Origin: Candidatus Fermentibacterota bacterium
Lineage (GTDB): Bacteria; Fermentibacterota; Fermentibacteria; Fermentibacterales; JCC-6
Length of the DNA: 44,078 nt
Direction of reading: 5' to 3'
NCBI GenBank assembly: GCA_030592645.1
Contig: JAUVIR010000027.1
Span: forward strand, 1-44,078
A program made the translations under genes and the position numbers. Of this stretch, positions 8,303-16,570 are shown one piece after another (within the stretch, counting starts at the first letter, position 1; every line of letters begins with the position of its first letter). The notes below the pieces were generated by a model that was not told the DNA's origin, searched no databases, and worked only from the letters and a program-made list of their open reading frames with translations.

Positions 8303-9283
8303 TCAGAAGTGATCGGGAAATTCTTCCTTTTCCGGTCGCGCAAAAAGCTCTCCGATTGCTTTCCTCACAGGGATATCGTTGTTGATAATTTTACGCACAG
8401 TACTGGTTATGGGCATCTCCACATTGTATTCATCCGCAAGCAGCATCACGGCGGAAGCTGTGTCAACTCCCTCCGCCAGCTGAAGGCTTCGCATTCCGGT
8501 TCCCTTTCCAATGGCTTCGCCGTACAAACGGTTATGGCTGTAGGGAGAGAAGAGAGTTGCTTCGTAATCACCCAGGTGGGAAAGACCATAGACACTTCTC
8601 CAGTCACCGCCCATTGCGGCTACCAGCCTTGCTACTTCCTGTGGAGCTCTGGCCATGAGCGCTCCTTTAAGACCGGAATGGTTCAACCCGTCAAGTATCC
8701 CGGCCGCGATCCCGATGACATTCTTCGCCGCTGCTCCCACCTCACAACCTATGATATCGCGGGACCAGTAAAAACGTATCAATTCACTGCTGAGCAGCTT
8801 TGCAATGCGCAGGGAATCGTTTTCGTCTTCCGATGCGATTATCATGCAGCTGGGCACCTCCGCGACAAACTGCTGGGGGTGTCCCGGGCCTACCCAGATC
8901 GAAAGGCTGCGGGGCTTCAGACCTTCCTCCCGAGCTATTTCAGTAAGCCTCTTTCCGGAATCCTTTTCAATACCCTTCATGCAGAGTATCAGATCGGTAT
9001 CTGAGATATCGACCTCTCTGAGTTTGCAGCAGAGGCTTCTGAATTTCTGGGCTGGAACCGTAACGGTGATCACGTCGGAGCCTGATACTGCTTCTATATC
9101 ACTGGTCAGGCGTACATCGGGGGGAAGCTCCAGGTACCTGTTCTTCCTGGTTTTACAAAGCTCCTTAAATCCGGGTATTCCATCAGGTTCCCAGCCTGTG
9201 ACAGTATTCCCGATCCTCGATCCGTACCACAGATGAAAGCTGCCCCATCTTCCACATCCAAGAACCGCCTGTTTCACCGGCAT
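8303..9283 (-). CDS. gpsA: NAD(P)-dependent glycerol-3-phosphate dehydrogenase-like protein
   Basis: GpsA makes sn-glycerol 3-phosphate from dihydroxyacetone phosphate for phospholipid synthesis. The 326-residue protein has the Rossmann start AVLGCGRWGSF, VITVTVPAQKF, ILCMKGIEKDS, the catalytic-lysine segment GCEVGAAAKNVIGIAAGI and GLSHLGDYEATLFSPYSHNRLYG, which aligns with the family's GLSGLGDL...S-RNR block. It differs from textbook GpsA at the phosphate loop, where GPGHPQQFVAEVPS replaces the usual GPSFAxE type. So it is a divergent GpsA or a close relative. It starts one base after the DUF362 gene and two genes from an acyltransferase, which fits a membrane-lipid role. Confidence 0.85.
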   Translation of the reverse strand: MPVKQAVLGCGRWGSFHLWYGSRIGNTVTGWEPDGIPGFKELCKTRKNRYLELPPDVRLTSDIEAVSGSDVITVTVPAQKFRSLCCKLREVDISDTDLILCMKGIEKDSGKRLTEIAREEGLKPRSLSIWVGPGHPQQFVAEVPSCMIIASEDENDSLRIAKLLSSELIRFYWSRDIIGCEVGAAAKNVIGIAAGILDGLNHSGLKGALMARAPQEVARLVAAMGGDWRSVYGLSHLGDYEATLFSPYSHNRLYGEAIGKGTGMRSLQLAEGVDTASAVMLLADEYNVEMPITSTVRKIINNDIPVRKAIGELFARPEKEEFPDHF

Positions 9284-9284
9284 G

Positions 9285-10418
9285 CTATTCTATCCCGTCC
9301 TGCTCCCTCTGGGGCCGTGGAATTGTCTCCAGGGAACCATACTGCTCGAACAACCTTCCCCAACCTGTATCGAGGGCTTTCCTGATCCGTTTCTTTCCAA
9401 CAAGATTGAGCCAGAACACGTCATGATAAAGCCTGCTGGCAAAAAACGCCCATGGTACGATGGGAGTCCGCAGGAGAAAATTCTCCATGGGTTTCAGCCA
9501 GCCATGATAGATCATCTTCTGTCCCCTGCTGGCGAAGGTTTCCGTCTGTACAAAATGGAAATTAACATCGGAGATGTCCTCACCGACTACTTCTATATCA
9601 ACCGGATCTCCAGTACCCAGTCCCTCCTCATGGGCAAGGCGGATGAAATCCAGTTTCATGGGGTCGAACCCCTGCATTTTTGCGCTTATCGCATCAATTG
9701 CCACCTGATCCGCGGATGCAAGAATGTAGTTCTTTACATGGGGTATCATCGCTCTCGGTCCCGGGCCTTCCCCGGCGAACGTGCCATCCATTACCGCCAG
9801 AAGACCGGGGTGGATCTCCTTCTGAATCCGCAGAAGATCAACAAGGGTTTCATGTATAACACTGTGAGTCCAGTGTCTGCGCTCGCTTAGAAGCCCCCCG
9901 AAAGCGTTCTTCATCGCTCCTGTTATCGTTGTGAATACATGGGTCTTCATTGTGGGAAGCTGGATTATGTTCTGCCCTATCAATGCATCGGGGATTTTCA
10001 CTCCATCCGGGAATATCTTTCCTAGCACTCTGAACGGTTTCTCGGGCTGGAACTTAACCCATTTAACAGGTTTCTCGTAAAGCCTTATTTTCTCGATACC
10101 GTGAAGATCCTCATCCACCTGCCTCAGATGATTTCCCTTCTCGCCTCTTTTATCACTTACAACTACGGTTCTGTTGTGTGTGGATACAAGCTGTTCCCTG
10201 CTGAAACCGTCTTCGAGAAGTGTCCGGATAACTCCATCCAGCTGCCACGGTGTTGTTGAACATGCGGGATACCAGTGATGCCATGACACGTTTATTTTCA
10301 GGAGAACCTTTTTGCTTCTGTCAAGATAGTCCAGATAGCCTATGCTTTTGAGCAGCTTGCGGTAATCCTCAAGAACAGTATCCGGTGATGTTTTCAGAAC
10401 AGCCACTTTACTTTTCAT
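9285..10418 (-). CDS. DUF362 domain protein without ferredoxin tail
   Basis: A 377-residue DUF362 (PF04015) protein. Family marks seen are VLLKINVSW near residue 40, a middle block with LIGQNIIQLPTMKTHVFTTITGAMKNAFGGL, and LAVMDGTFAGEGPGPR followed by ILASADQVAIDAISAKMQGFDP. The family has no settled biochemical function; members often carry or sit next to iron-sulfur domains. No cysteine cluster is present here, unlike the paralog two genes upstream. It overlaps the acyltransferase gene by 11 bases. Presence of two DUF362 genes around a lipid acyltransferase suggests a shared envelope or redox role, which is inference only. Confidence 0.85.
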   Translation of the reverse strand: MKSKVAVLKTSPDTVLEDYRKLLKSIGYLDYLDRSKKVLLKINVSWHHWYPACSTTPWQLDGVIRTLLEDGFSREQLVSTHNRTVVVSDKRGEKGNHLRQVDEDLHGIEKIRLYEKPVKWVKFQPEKPFRVLGKIFPDGVKIPDALIGQNIIQLPTMKTHVFTTITGAMKNAFGGLLSERRHWTHSVIHETLVDLLRIQKEIHPGLLAVMDGTFAGEGPGPRAMIPHVKNYILASADQVAIDAISAKMQGFDPMKLDFIRLAHEEGLGTGDPVDIEVVGEDISDVNFHFVQTETFASRGQKMIYHGWLKPMENFLLRTPIVPWAFFASRLYHDVFWLNLVGKKRIRKALDTGWGRLFEQYGSLETIPRPQREQDGIE

Positions 10419-11367
10419 TTTCTTTTCCCTCTAAGCTTTCTGCAGATGCCTCTTGTTTCCTGTTACCGTACATTCCGGTCGTTTTCCATCTTCTGTGCGC
10501 CCACCAGTAGAGCTCGGGGTTTCTGATAATCATCTGCTCCAGCTGTCCGGTGTATTTCTGAGTAACCTCTTTTTCAGCCTCTTCCGGTGTAAGATCTTTA
10601 TCGGGATAGACAGGCGTCCCTATCACGAGCTTGTGATCAGTGCCTTTCCCTTCCCGCAGCAGTACCGCAGGAACTACAGGTACCCCCAGTTTCACGGAAA
10701 ACGCCGCTGCCCCCCTTGGAGTTGATGCGGGATAACCGAAGAAATCAACAATTACTCCGCTGTCGCCTGCATCCTGATCGGAAAGCCAGCAAACATATCC
10801 GCCCCTTTTCATCGATTTCAGGACACCTTTAACTGCTGATCTCCTGTTGTAAAGCTCTATCCCGTGAATGGATCTCATTCCATTTATATATCCGTCCACA
10901 AGAGCGTTGCTCTGCCTGCCCACAAGAAAAGCTACGTCTCCCAGCTTATACCTGTTGACAACACCAAAAAGTTCCCAGTTCCCGAAATGCCCGGTAATGA
11001 TAATTGCCCCGTTCAGGCTTCTAAGAGCATCCAGGGCCTGCGGATCCTCAACGGTTACGTGCTTTGCAATGTAATGTTCGCCCATCCTGTTCTGCCTTGC
11101 AAACTCCAGCATGAACCGGCCGGAGTTCTTGTAGGAATGAAGCCCTATTCGATCAAGCTCCCCCGTGGGTTTGTCCGGGAAGGCCTGCAGCAGGTTCATC
11201 ATTACGATCTTCTTTCGTATACCGAGAACACTCCAGGATATCCAGCCCAGACCTGCTCCCAGAGCAATTGCGCATCTGACGGGCAGCAGACCTGCAAAGA
11301 ATATTACAGTACGGGTAAGAGCGTATTCAATTCTATGAAGCAGCGTTAGCTTTTTTTCAGATCCCAT
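10408..11367 (-). CDS. Lysophospholipid/lipid A acyltransferase (LpxL/HtrB-like)
   Basis: A 319-residue membrane-bound acyltransferase of the LpxL/HtrB (PF03279) family, which adds acyl chains to lipid A or related glycolipids at the inner membrane. The N-terminus has a hydrophobic segment (TVIFFAGLLPVRCAIALGAGLGW). The HX4E catalytic motif is visible in ITGHFGNWELFG, followed by VAFLVGRQSN, then CWLSDQDAGDSGVIVDFFG and STPRGAAAFSVKLGVPVVPAV. The C-terminal ELYWWAHRRWKT is typical of the family. A good ribosome site (AGGAGC) overlaps the stop of the preceding gene. It implies a lipopolysaccharide-like or other acylated outer-membrane lipid. Confidence 0.92.
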   Translation of the reverse strand: MGSEKKLTLLHRIEYALTRTVIFFAGLLPVRCAIALGAGLGWISWSVLGIRKKIVMMNLLQAFPDKPTGELDRIGLHSYKNSGRFMLEFARQNRMGEHYIAKHVTVEDPQALDALRSLNGAIIITGHFGNWELFGVVNRYKLGDVAFLVGRQSNALVDGYINGMRSIHGIELYNRRSAVKGVLKSMKRGGYVCWLSDQDAGDSGVIVDFFGYPASTPRGAAAFSVKLGVPVVPAVLLREGKGTDHKLVIGTPVYPDKDLTPEEAEKEVTQKYTGQLEQMIIRNPELYWWAHRRWKTTGMYGNRKQEASAESLEGKENEK

Positions 11368-11368
11368 T

Positions 11369-12475
11369 TCAGCTCCTGCTCAGTGGAATGCGGATCTTCA
11401 CGGCATGCTCGGGACAGAGTTCATGGCAGCAGAGGCACATTATGCACTTTTTCCGGTTCATTACGGCTTTTCCTTTTACGATGGTTATTGCATTAACCGG
11501 ACATCCCCGCGCACATACTCCGCACCCGATACACTTATCCGTGGCAACCGGAGGTTTCTTGAAAACGTATCGAGCAATACCCCCTAAGAATGAGGGCAGA
11601 AGATTGTAGAAACTCTCACCGGGTACCCGGAAATTCTCAAGCACACAATCCTCTCTGCCGCTGATATCGATTTTTCCGGGATCCAGACCCAGCCCCCGCT
11701 CAAGGGCAACTCTGTTAGTACGAAGTTTTCGGGGATCAAGCCCCGCCAGCCCGGTCATGACAATATCAAGACATACACCATCACGGGCAACTCCAAGTAT
11801 TCCATCCCATCTTGGTGTACCATCGGTACTTGGACCCTTTCCATCCATTGCCAGGATCGCATCCATTATATGAAAATCGAATTCGACGACCGTGTAGATA
11901 TCTACAAGTATTTCCGCAAAATCAGAAGGCTTGATAGCATTACAGTGGTGGATGGCTTTCCCGAGGCCGGGAACAGCCCCGAAGGCATTTTTCACCGCAT
12001 TGGTCAGCCTGCACAGACCATGCGTCTTGAATTTGCACATGTTGATAAGAACATCTGCATCAACTACCGGTTTCGCAATATTGTAGGTTCGATCATCAAT
12101 GGAAATCTCAACCGATCCTGATATTTCAAAATTGACCAGTTCAATTCCCAGTTCATCAGCAACGGCAGAAAATCCGCAGTTCTCCCAGTACCGCTGCACA
12201 CCCTTGACAGCTCCGCCGGGGCTGTCCCCGACTGTAACTTCGCAGCCCTCCCTCTTAAGAAGCACAGCTGCTGCGGCTACAACTTCAGGGTGCGTTGTTA
12301 TCGCCCTCTCCGGGGATTTTGCGGACAGCATGTTAACTTTCAGAAGAACTCTGGCGCCCGGTACAACGGAACGGGGCCAGCCCCCGGCCAGATCAACCAT
12401 TTCACCGAGGTTGTCGATCAATGCGGCTCTGTCGTAATCCTTGAATCCTGATCTCAACACTACATCAAAGGGCAT
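11369..12475 (-). CDS. DUF362 protein with C-terminal 2x[4Fe-4S] ferredoxin domain
   Basis: The protein pairs a DUF362 domain with a bacterial ferredoxin domain. I chose ATG at 12475: it follows GGAAGGTGAT and yields MPFDVVLRSGF, matching the family start; a GTG at 12529 would add 18 residues of doubtful value. DUF362 blocks are VLLKVNMLS, THPEVVAAAAVLLKREG, CKFKTHGLCRLTNAVKNAFGAVPG and HIMDAILAMDGKGPS. The last ~60 residues contain CIGCGVCARGCP and CIMCLCCHELCP, two complete CxxCxxCxxxCP motifs, so two [4Fe-4S] clusters are expected and electron transfer is likely. Partner and substrate are unknown. It is the first gene of the 13-gene minus-strand run. Confidence 0.9.
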   Translation of the reverse strand: MPFDVVLRSGFKDYDRAALIDNLGEMVDLAGGWPRSVVPGARVLLKVNMLSAKSPERAITTHPEVVAAAAVLLKREGCEVTVGDSPGGAVKGVQRYWENCGFSAVADELGIELVNFEISGSVEISIDDRTYNIAKPVVDADVLINMCKFKTHGLCRLTNAVKNAFGAVPGLGKAIHHCNAIKPSDFAEILVDIYTVVEFDFHIMDAILAMDGKGPSTDGTPRWDGILGVARDGVCLDIVMTGLAGLDPRKLRTNRVALERGLGLDPGKIDISGREDCVLENFRVPGESFYNLLPSFLGGIARYVFKKPPVATDKCIGCGVCARGCPVNAITIVKGKAVMNRKKCIMCLCCHELCPEHAVKIRIPLSRS

Positions 12476-12534
12476 ATCACCTTCCCGCGCAGCCTGCATG
12501 ATCAGCTGACCGTCATTACGGATCAGCACTCACA

Positions 12535-12579
12535 GGTAGATATTAATCAAGTAATGAATCTACCAAACAAGGTCTGGTA
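12535..12579. promoter_or_regulatory. Overlapping inverted repeats in divergent intergenic region; possible operator/promoter
   Basis: The sequence shows GGTAGAT at 12535-12541 and its exact complement ATCTACC at 12558-12564. A second, shorter pair is TACCA (12561-12565) and TGGTA (12575-12579), sharing TACC with the first. On the minus strand a TTGTTT (12565-12570) and TTAATA (12541-12546) are spaced by 18 bases, a weak match to a sigma70 promoter whose spacer would lie inside the palindrome. This could be the regulated promoter of the DUF362-to-glycosyltransferase run. The repeats are seen; promoter and operator roles are guesses. Confidence 0.3.
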
Positions 12580-12723
12580 AGGCTAGCTGATGAGGTATTC
12601 ATCCGTAACATTGCCGGGCAGATTTGCATGTGGTATTGTTTTTTTTAATTGAGAAATTCGAGAAGGAATAACCTGACATATTCCCCGTTACAAATCATCG
12701 GTTTTCATCGGGAAGGAATCAGA

Positions 12724-14124
12724 ATGCCAAGACAGGTTGATGTTGTAATAATCGGCGCTGGAACCGCAGGGCTGTCCGCACTTGGACATGTGAGAAAAAG
12801 AACGGACAGCTTTGTAATCATCAACGATGGCCCATACGGTACCACCTGTGCAAGAATAGGCTGTATGCCCTCAAAGCTGCTAATTGAAGCTGCCGATGTT
12901 TATCACAAAAGACATCTTTATGAGGAAATGGGTTTCAAACCGGCCGGTACGGTGCAGGTGGATGGAAAAGCGGTTCTTAAAAGGGTAAGAGCCTTCAGAG
13001 ACATGTTCGTCTCAGGTGTACTCAAATCAACAGAAAATCTGGGAGACAGGAACATAGCTGGAAGAGCAAAAATCCTCGCCCCTGACCTTGTTGAGGTAAA
13101 CGGAGAACAGATCAGAACAAAGGCACTGATTATCGCAACAGGTTCCACCCCGGTAATGCCGGGACCCTGGAGGAAGTTCGGGGACAGGGTTATTACCAGT
13201 TCAACACTGTTTGAGATGGAAGACCTCCCGGAGAGCCTGGCTGTTGTAGGTCTTGGTGCCATTGGTCTTGAAATGGCGCAGGCATTCAGCCGTCTTGGAG
13301 TGGAAGTAACGGGATTTGATGCCTTGAATACCATCGGCGGTATCAGCGACCCGGATGTGGCAGCTTCAGCAGTTAAGATATTCAGGAAGGAATTCCCGAT
13401 TCATCTGGAAAGTCACGTAACCCTTGAAGAGGAGGGTCCTGACAGGATTCTCGTCCGATCAAACGATTTAGATGTTTCTGCCGAAAAGGTGCTTGTATCC
13501 GTTGGCAGAAAACCAAATATCGCGGGTCTGGGATTGGAGAATCTAGGTGTTCCCCTGAACAGAATGGGAATCCCAGCTTACAATCAGCACACCATGCAGG
13601 TTGGAGATCTGCCTGTATTCATAGCCGGGGATGTAAACGGCCGGGTGCCCCTGCTGGCTGAGGCTGCGGACGACGGACACATTGCAGGATACAACAGCAT
13701 AAAGGATAAAAACCACTCCTTCTGCCGGAGAACATTCATAGGGATTGTATTCACCCATCCCAACATTGCAGCGGTAGGGACGAAATACTCAAATCTCGAT
13801 ATGGATGATATCGTAATCGGGTCAATTGATTACAAAGGACAGGGAAGGGCTATGTGCGCAGGCGAGAACCACGGTCTTCTAAGACTCTATGCGGAAAAGA
13901 GCACCGGCAGGCTTGCAGGTGCGGAAATGGCTATCCCCGATGGAGAGCATCTTGCGCATTCAATCTCCTGGGCAATTCAGAGAGGGCTTACCGTTTTTGA
14001 AATGCTTGAGCTGAATTTCTACCACCCGGTGACTGAAGAGGGGATCAGAACAGCGCTCCGAACAGCAGCAAGGACAATAGAAAAAAGAGAATCCGGCCCG
14101 GAAATTCCCCAGTGCCCCGATTGA
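12724..14124 (+). CDS. Dihydrolipoamide-dehydrogenase-like flavoprotein
   Basis: A 466-residue pyridine-nucleotide disulfide oxidoreductase, the E3/Lpd family, which passes electrons between dithiols and NAD(P) through FAD. Start ATG 12724 follows a strong GGGAAGGAATC and puts the FAD motif VVIIGAGTAGLSA at the N-terminus; an upstream TTG at 12649 is unlikely. The redox-active CxxxxC is in TTCARIGCMPSKLL. The NAD(P) motif AVVGLGAIGLEMA lies near residue 175 and the second FAD motif VFIAGDVNGR near residue 305. The C-terminal dimer motif is YHPVTEEG, keeping the catalytic His and Glu. No E1/E2 genes are nearby, so the disulfide substrate may not be lipoyl; a mercuric-reductase- or thioredoxin-reductase-like role is also possible. 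Confidence 0.88.
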   Translation: MPRQVDVVIIGAGTAGLSALGHVRKRTDSFVIINDGPYGTTCARIGCMPSKLLIEAADVYHKRHLYEEMGFKPAGTVQVDGKAVLKRVRAFRDMFVSGVLKSTENLGDRNIAGRAKILAPDLVEVNGEQIRTKALIIATGSTPVMPGPWRKFGDRVITSSTLFEMEDLPESLAVVGLGAIGLEMAQAFSRLGVEVTGFDALNTIGGISDPDVAASAVKIFRKEFPIHLESHVTLEEEGPDRILVRSNDLDVSAEKVLVSVGRKPNIAGLGLENLGVPLNRMGIPAYNQHTMQVGDLPVFIAGDVNGRVPLLAEAADDGHIAGYNSIKDKNHSFCRRTFIGIVFTHPNIAAVGTKYSNLDMDDIVIGSIDYKGQGRAMCAGENHGLLRLYAEKSTGRLAGAEMAIPDGEHLAHSISWAIQRGLTVFEMLELNFYHPVTEEGIRTALRTAARTIEKRESGPEIPQCPD

Positions 14125-14125
14125 C

Positions 14126-16546
14126 TCAGCCGGCGAACCTGCAGTTTCCGAGAGCGGGGGCCATTACTTTATCCTTCCCCGCCCGCTTGGCCATGTACAT
14201 TCTCTGGTCAGCATACTTCAGCAGCAGGTTCCGGTCCCCCACATCCGTGAGGTAAGTGGACACACCAAGGCTGATGCTGACCTTCCCCAGAGGCTGCTGC
14301 TCCGAATGAGGGATCACGTACGATGATTCAACAACTTTCTTCCGTATTCTTTCTGCGATCTCGGCGGCTTCCTGCTCGCCTGTGAATGGAAGGATACAGA
14401 CGAATTCCTCACCGCCGTACCTTATGAGAACATCTACTTCCCTTATTGCACTGTTCATAGCCTTCACAACGGTCTTAAGGAGAGTGTTTCCCATGGGATG
14501 ACCCCAGGAATCATTGTAGTTCTTGAAATCATCTATGTCCATCATGATAAGAGAGAACGGAAAATTTGATCTGTCCGTTCTCACGAACTCCTCTTCGAGT
14601 TTTTCTTCAAAGAAACGCAGATTACCAAGCCCGGTAAGCTTATCCTTTCGAGCCAGGCTGAGTATCCGAGAATGTAGCATTGCGTTTTCAACTGCTGTAG
14701 CTGCGTGATTTGCGAGGGCAACGATGGTTTTTTCCGATTCGGAAGAGAATCTGCCCGGGACAGAACTCTGTATATCAACAGCCCCCACTACTCTGTCCTG
14801 AACGATCATTGGAACAGCAAGCTCGCTTCGTATTCCTGTAAGGTTCTCAATATATCTTATGTCTTCCCGTGCCTGTTTGATGTTGATCGGCTTTCTGGTG
14901 TAAATGGAACTGGCTACAGTTCCCCTCGATGGGTTGTTCTGAACGTTGACTGCCCCGATTACAGCAGGTTTATGGATCTTGATAACCACACCGTCCGGAT
15001 CGGTTTCGCGATCGTAGCCAGCTGTAGCTGCAACTCTTACAGAATCAGGAATCAGGTTTTCTCTGCTTCCATCAGCCAGAAAAACAGCAACCGCTTCAGA
15101 TGGAAAGAACCTTCGCAATGCCTTCACGACTTCTTTACAGATCTTGTCCAGGTCCTGTGTTGAGTTAAGCTCTTTACCAATTACGGAAATGGTTTCCAGC
15201 TCTTCGTTCTTCTTTCTCAGGTTCTCTCTCAGAGCGAAACTCTCGGTCACATCGTTGGACATGATGACGATACCCGCGAAATGTCCAGCTCTCTGAAATG
15301 GAAGGTAACTGACGTTCAGAACCATATCATCCGCGCCGGCGCGGCCGATATGTACCTGCCGGTTCAAAACAGGTTCTTCCTCCTGAAGAGCCTTGAGAAA
15401 AGCGTTATCATTGCTTGTTGTCAGAACAGGCAGCACTTCCCTTATCTGCTTCCCCTTCAGGCTGTCGATACTTTTTCCAAACATCTTGATTACCCTCTGC
15501 GTCACCTGCAGAAGAATGCCGGAATTATCAACCACCAGTATACCAGAATCAAGGCTGTTCATTATTGCGGACATCTGTTCACGTTCGTCGGTTACATCTT
15601 CGAGTATCATCGCGTTCAGAATTGACTCCGCAGCATGAACAGCATAATGTCTGAGAGCTTCAAGATCCGTCTTTTCGATCTTTCGTCCGGTGATATACCT
15701 GTCACATCGAATGAGACCAATCGGCCGTCCAGCAGCCACAAGCGGTGTGTCGATGTAGTTATTGGATCCTGCCCACCAGAGCCGTTCGTCCGGCAGATCG
15801 ATATCCCTTGATCTTATCTGAACAAGCTCTCTGATCGCTACTCCAACAGGAAGATCAGCAAAATCCCTCAAATGTATGGAATCCGGGATATCTGTTAGGT
15901 TTCTGCCCCTTGCAACTTCAGTGACCAGTTCATCGGTCTCTTCCAGGTATCTTGACAACCAGACTCTGTCAAAACTGAGTCCGGTAAGAATACCGCTCCC
16001 CATTCTTCTGAAGATCTCACGGACACTCATGGTCCTTCCCAGTTCCTCGGTAAGATTCCACGTAGCTTCAAGCCTGTTTACTCTGTTTTCAAGATAGCCG
16101 CAGAGTTTTTCAAGAACGGCTTCTCTATCCGGGGGACTGCTCCTTGACAGCCCGAGAGCAGCGCTCGAAGAAACACCTTCTGTAAGGGTCCTGCAGAGTT
16201 CCACGAACTCCTCGGGGCGAAGAGGAAGTTCTTTGACGATGTCAGCCCCCGCCCACTCGGCTCTCTTGTGAAGAAATGCGTCAAACCCGGGCGTCAACAG
16301 AAGAAAGGGAACCTCCGAAGTGACAGGTTCCCTTTTAAGGTATCGGCATGTTTTCAATCCATCAAGCATGGGAAGAAAATACCCGCAGACTACAAGGGAA
16401 GGTGCGGAGGCAGCTGCCTGGGCAATTACCTCCATACCTGAAGTACAAGGTATAACCTCAAATCCTTCCAGTTTCAGCACTTTGACGAAAACCTGGAGAA
16501 GGCCTGCATCGCTGTCAGCGATAATTACACTCTTATTCCCATGCAT
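14126..16546 (-). CDS. Pseudo-receiver/GAF/PAS/GAF/GGDEF protein, predicted diguanylate cyclase
   Basis: An 806-residue soluble signalling protein. The N-terminal ~120 residues look like a response-regulator receiver (VIIADSDAG, LPMLDGLKTCRYL), but the phospho-acceptor Asp is Gly (VVCGYFLPMLDG) and the conserved Lys is Leu, so it is probably not phosphorylated. Next come a GAF-like domain (about 160-310), a PAS domain (about 320-440: MNSLDSGILVVDNSGILLQVT), a second GAF (about 455-610) and a C-terminal GGDEF domain. The active site is intact (RYGGEEFVCILPF), and an RxxD (REVD) five residues upstream is a product-inhibition I-site. It should make cyclic di-GMP in response to small-molecule or redox cues. 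It follows ppdK by 24 bases and ends tail-to-tail with the flavoprotein gene. Confidence 0.9.
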   Translation of the reverse strand: MHGNKSVIIADSDAGLLQVFVKVLKLEGFEVIPCTSGMEVIAQAAASAPSLVVCGYFLPMLDGLKTCRYLKREPVTSEVPFLLLTPGFDAFLHKRAEWAGADIVKELPLRPEEFVELCRTLTEGVSSSAALGLSRSSPPDREAVLEKLCGYLENRVNRLEATWNLTEELGRTMSVREIFRRMGSGILTGLSFDRVWLSRYLEETDELVTEVARGRNLTDIPDSIHLRDFADLPVGVAIRELVQIRSRDIDLPDERLWWAGSNNYIDTPLVAAGRPIGLIRCDRYITGRKIEKTDLEALRHYAVHAAESILNAMILEDVTDEREQMSAIMNSLDSGILVVDNSGILLQVTQRVIKMFGKSIDSLKGKQIREVLPVLTTSNDNAFLKALQEEEPVLNRQVHIGRAGADDMVLNVSYLPFQRAGHFAGIVIMSNDVTESFALRENLRKKNEELETISVIGKELNSTQDLDKICKEVVKALRRFFPSEAVAVFLADGSRENLIPDSVRVAATAGYDRETDPDGVVIKIHKPAVIGAVNVQNNPSRGTVASSIYTRKPINIKQAREDIRYIENLTGIRSELAVPMIVQDRVVGAVDIQSSVPGRFSSESEKTIVALANHAATAVENAMLHSRILSLARKDKLTGLGNLRFFEEKLEEEFVRTDRSNFPFSLIMMDIDDFKNYNDSWGHPMGNTLLKTVVKAMNSAIREVDVLIRYGGEEFVCILPFTGEQEAAEIAERIRKKVVESSYVIPHSEQQPLGKVSISLGVSTYLTDVGDRNLLLKYADQRMYMAKRAGKDKVMAPALGNCRFAG

Positions 16547-16570
16547 CTCTAAAACACCATTTCCAGGAGG

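Noticed and set aside
8008..8343. A 111-residue minus-strand frame over the NifS-like N-terminus
   Set aside because: Arg/Gly-rich shadow frame; the real protein in another frame matches the class V aminotransferase N-terminus.
12639..12646. Run of eight T in the 12530-12723 gap, as in an intrinsic terminator
   Set aside because: No GC-rich hairpin precedes it on the plus strand, and no plus-strand gene ends there.
12649..12723. Upstream TTG start for the flavoprotein
   Set aside because: It adds 25 residues before the FAD motif; ATG 12724 has a strong ribosome site.
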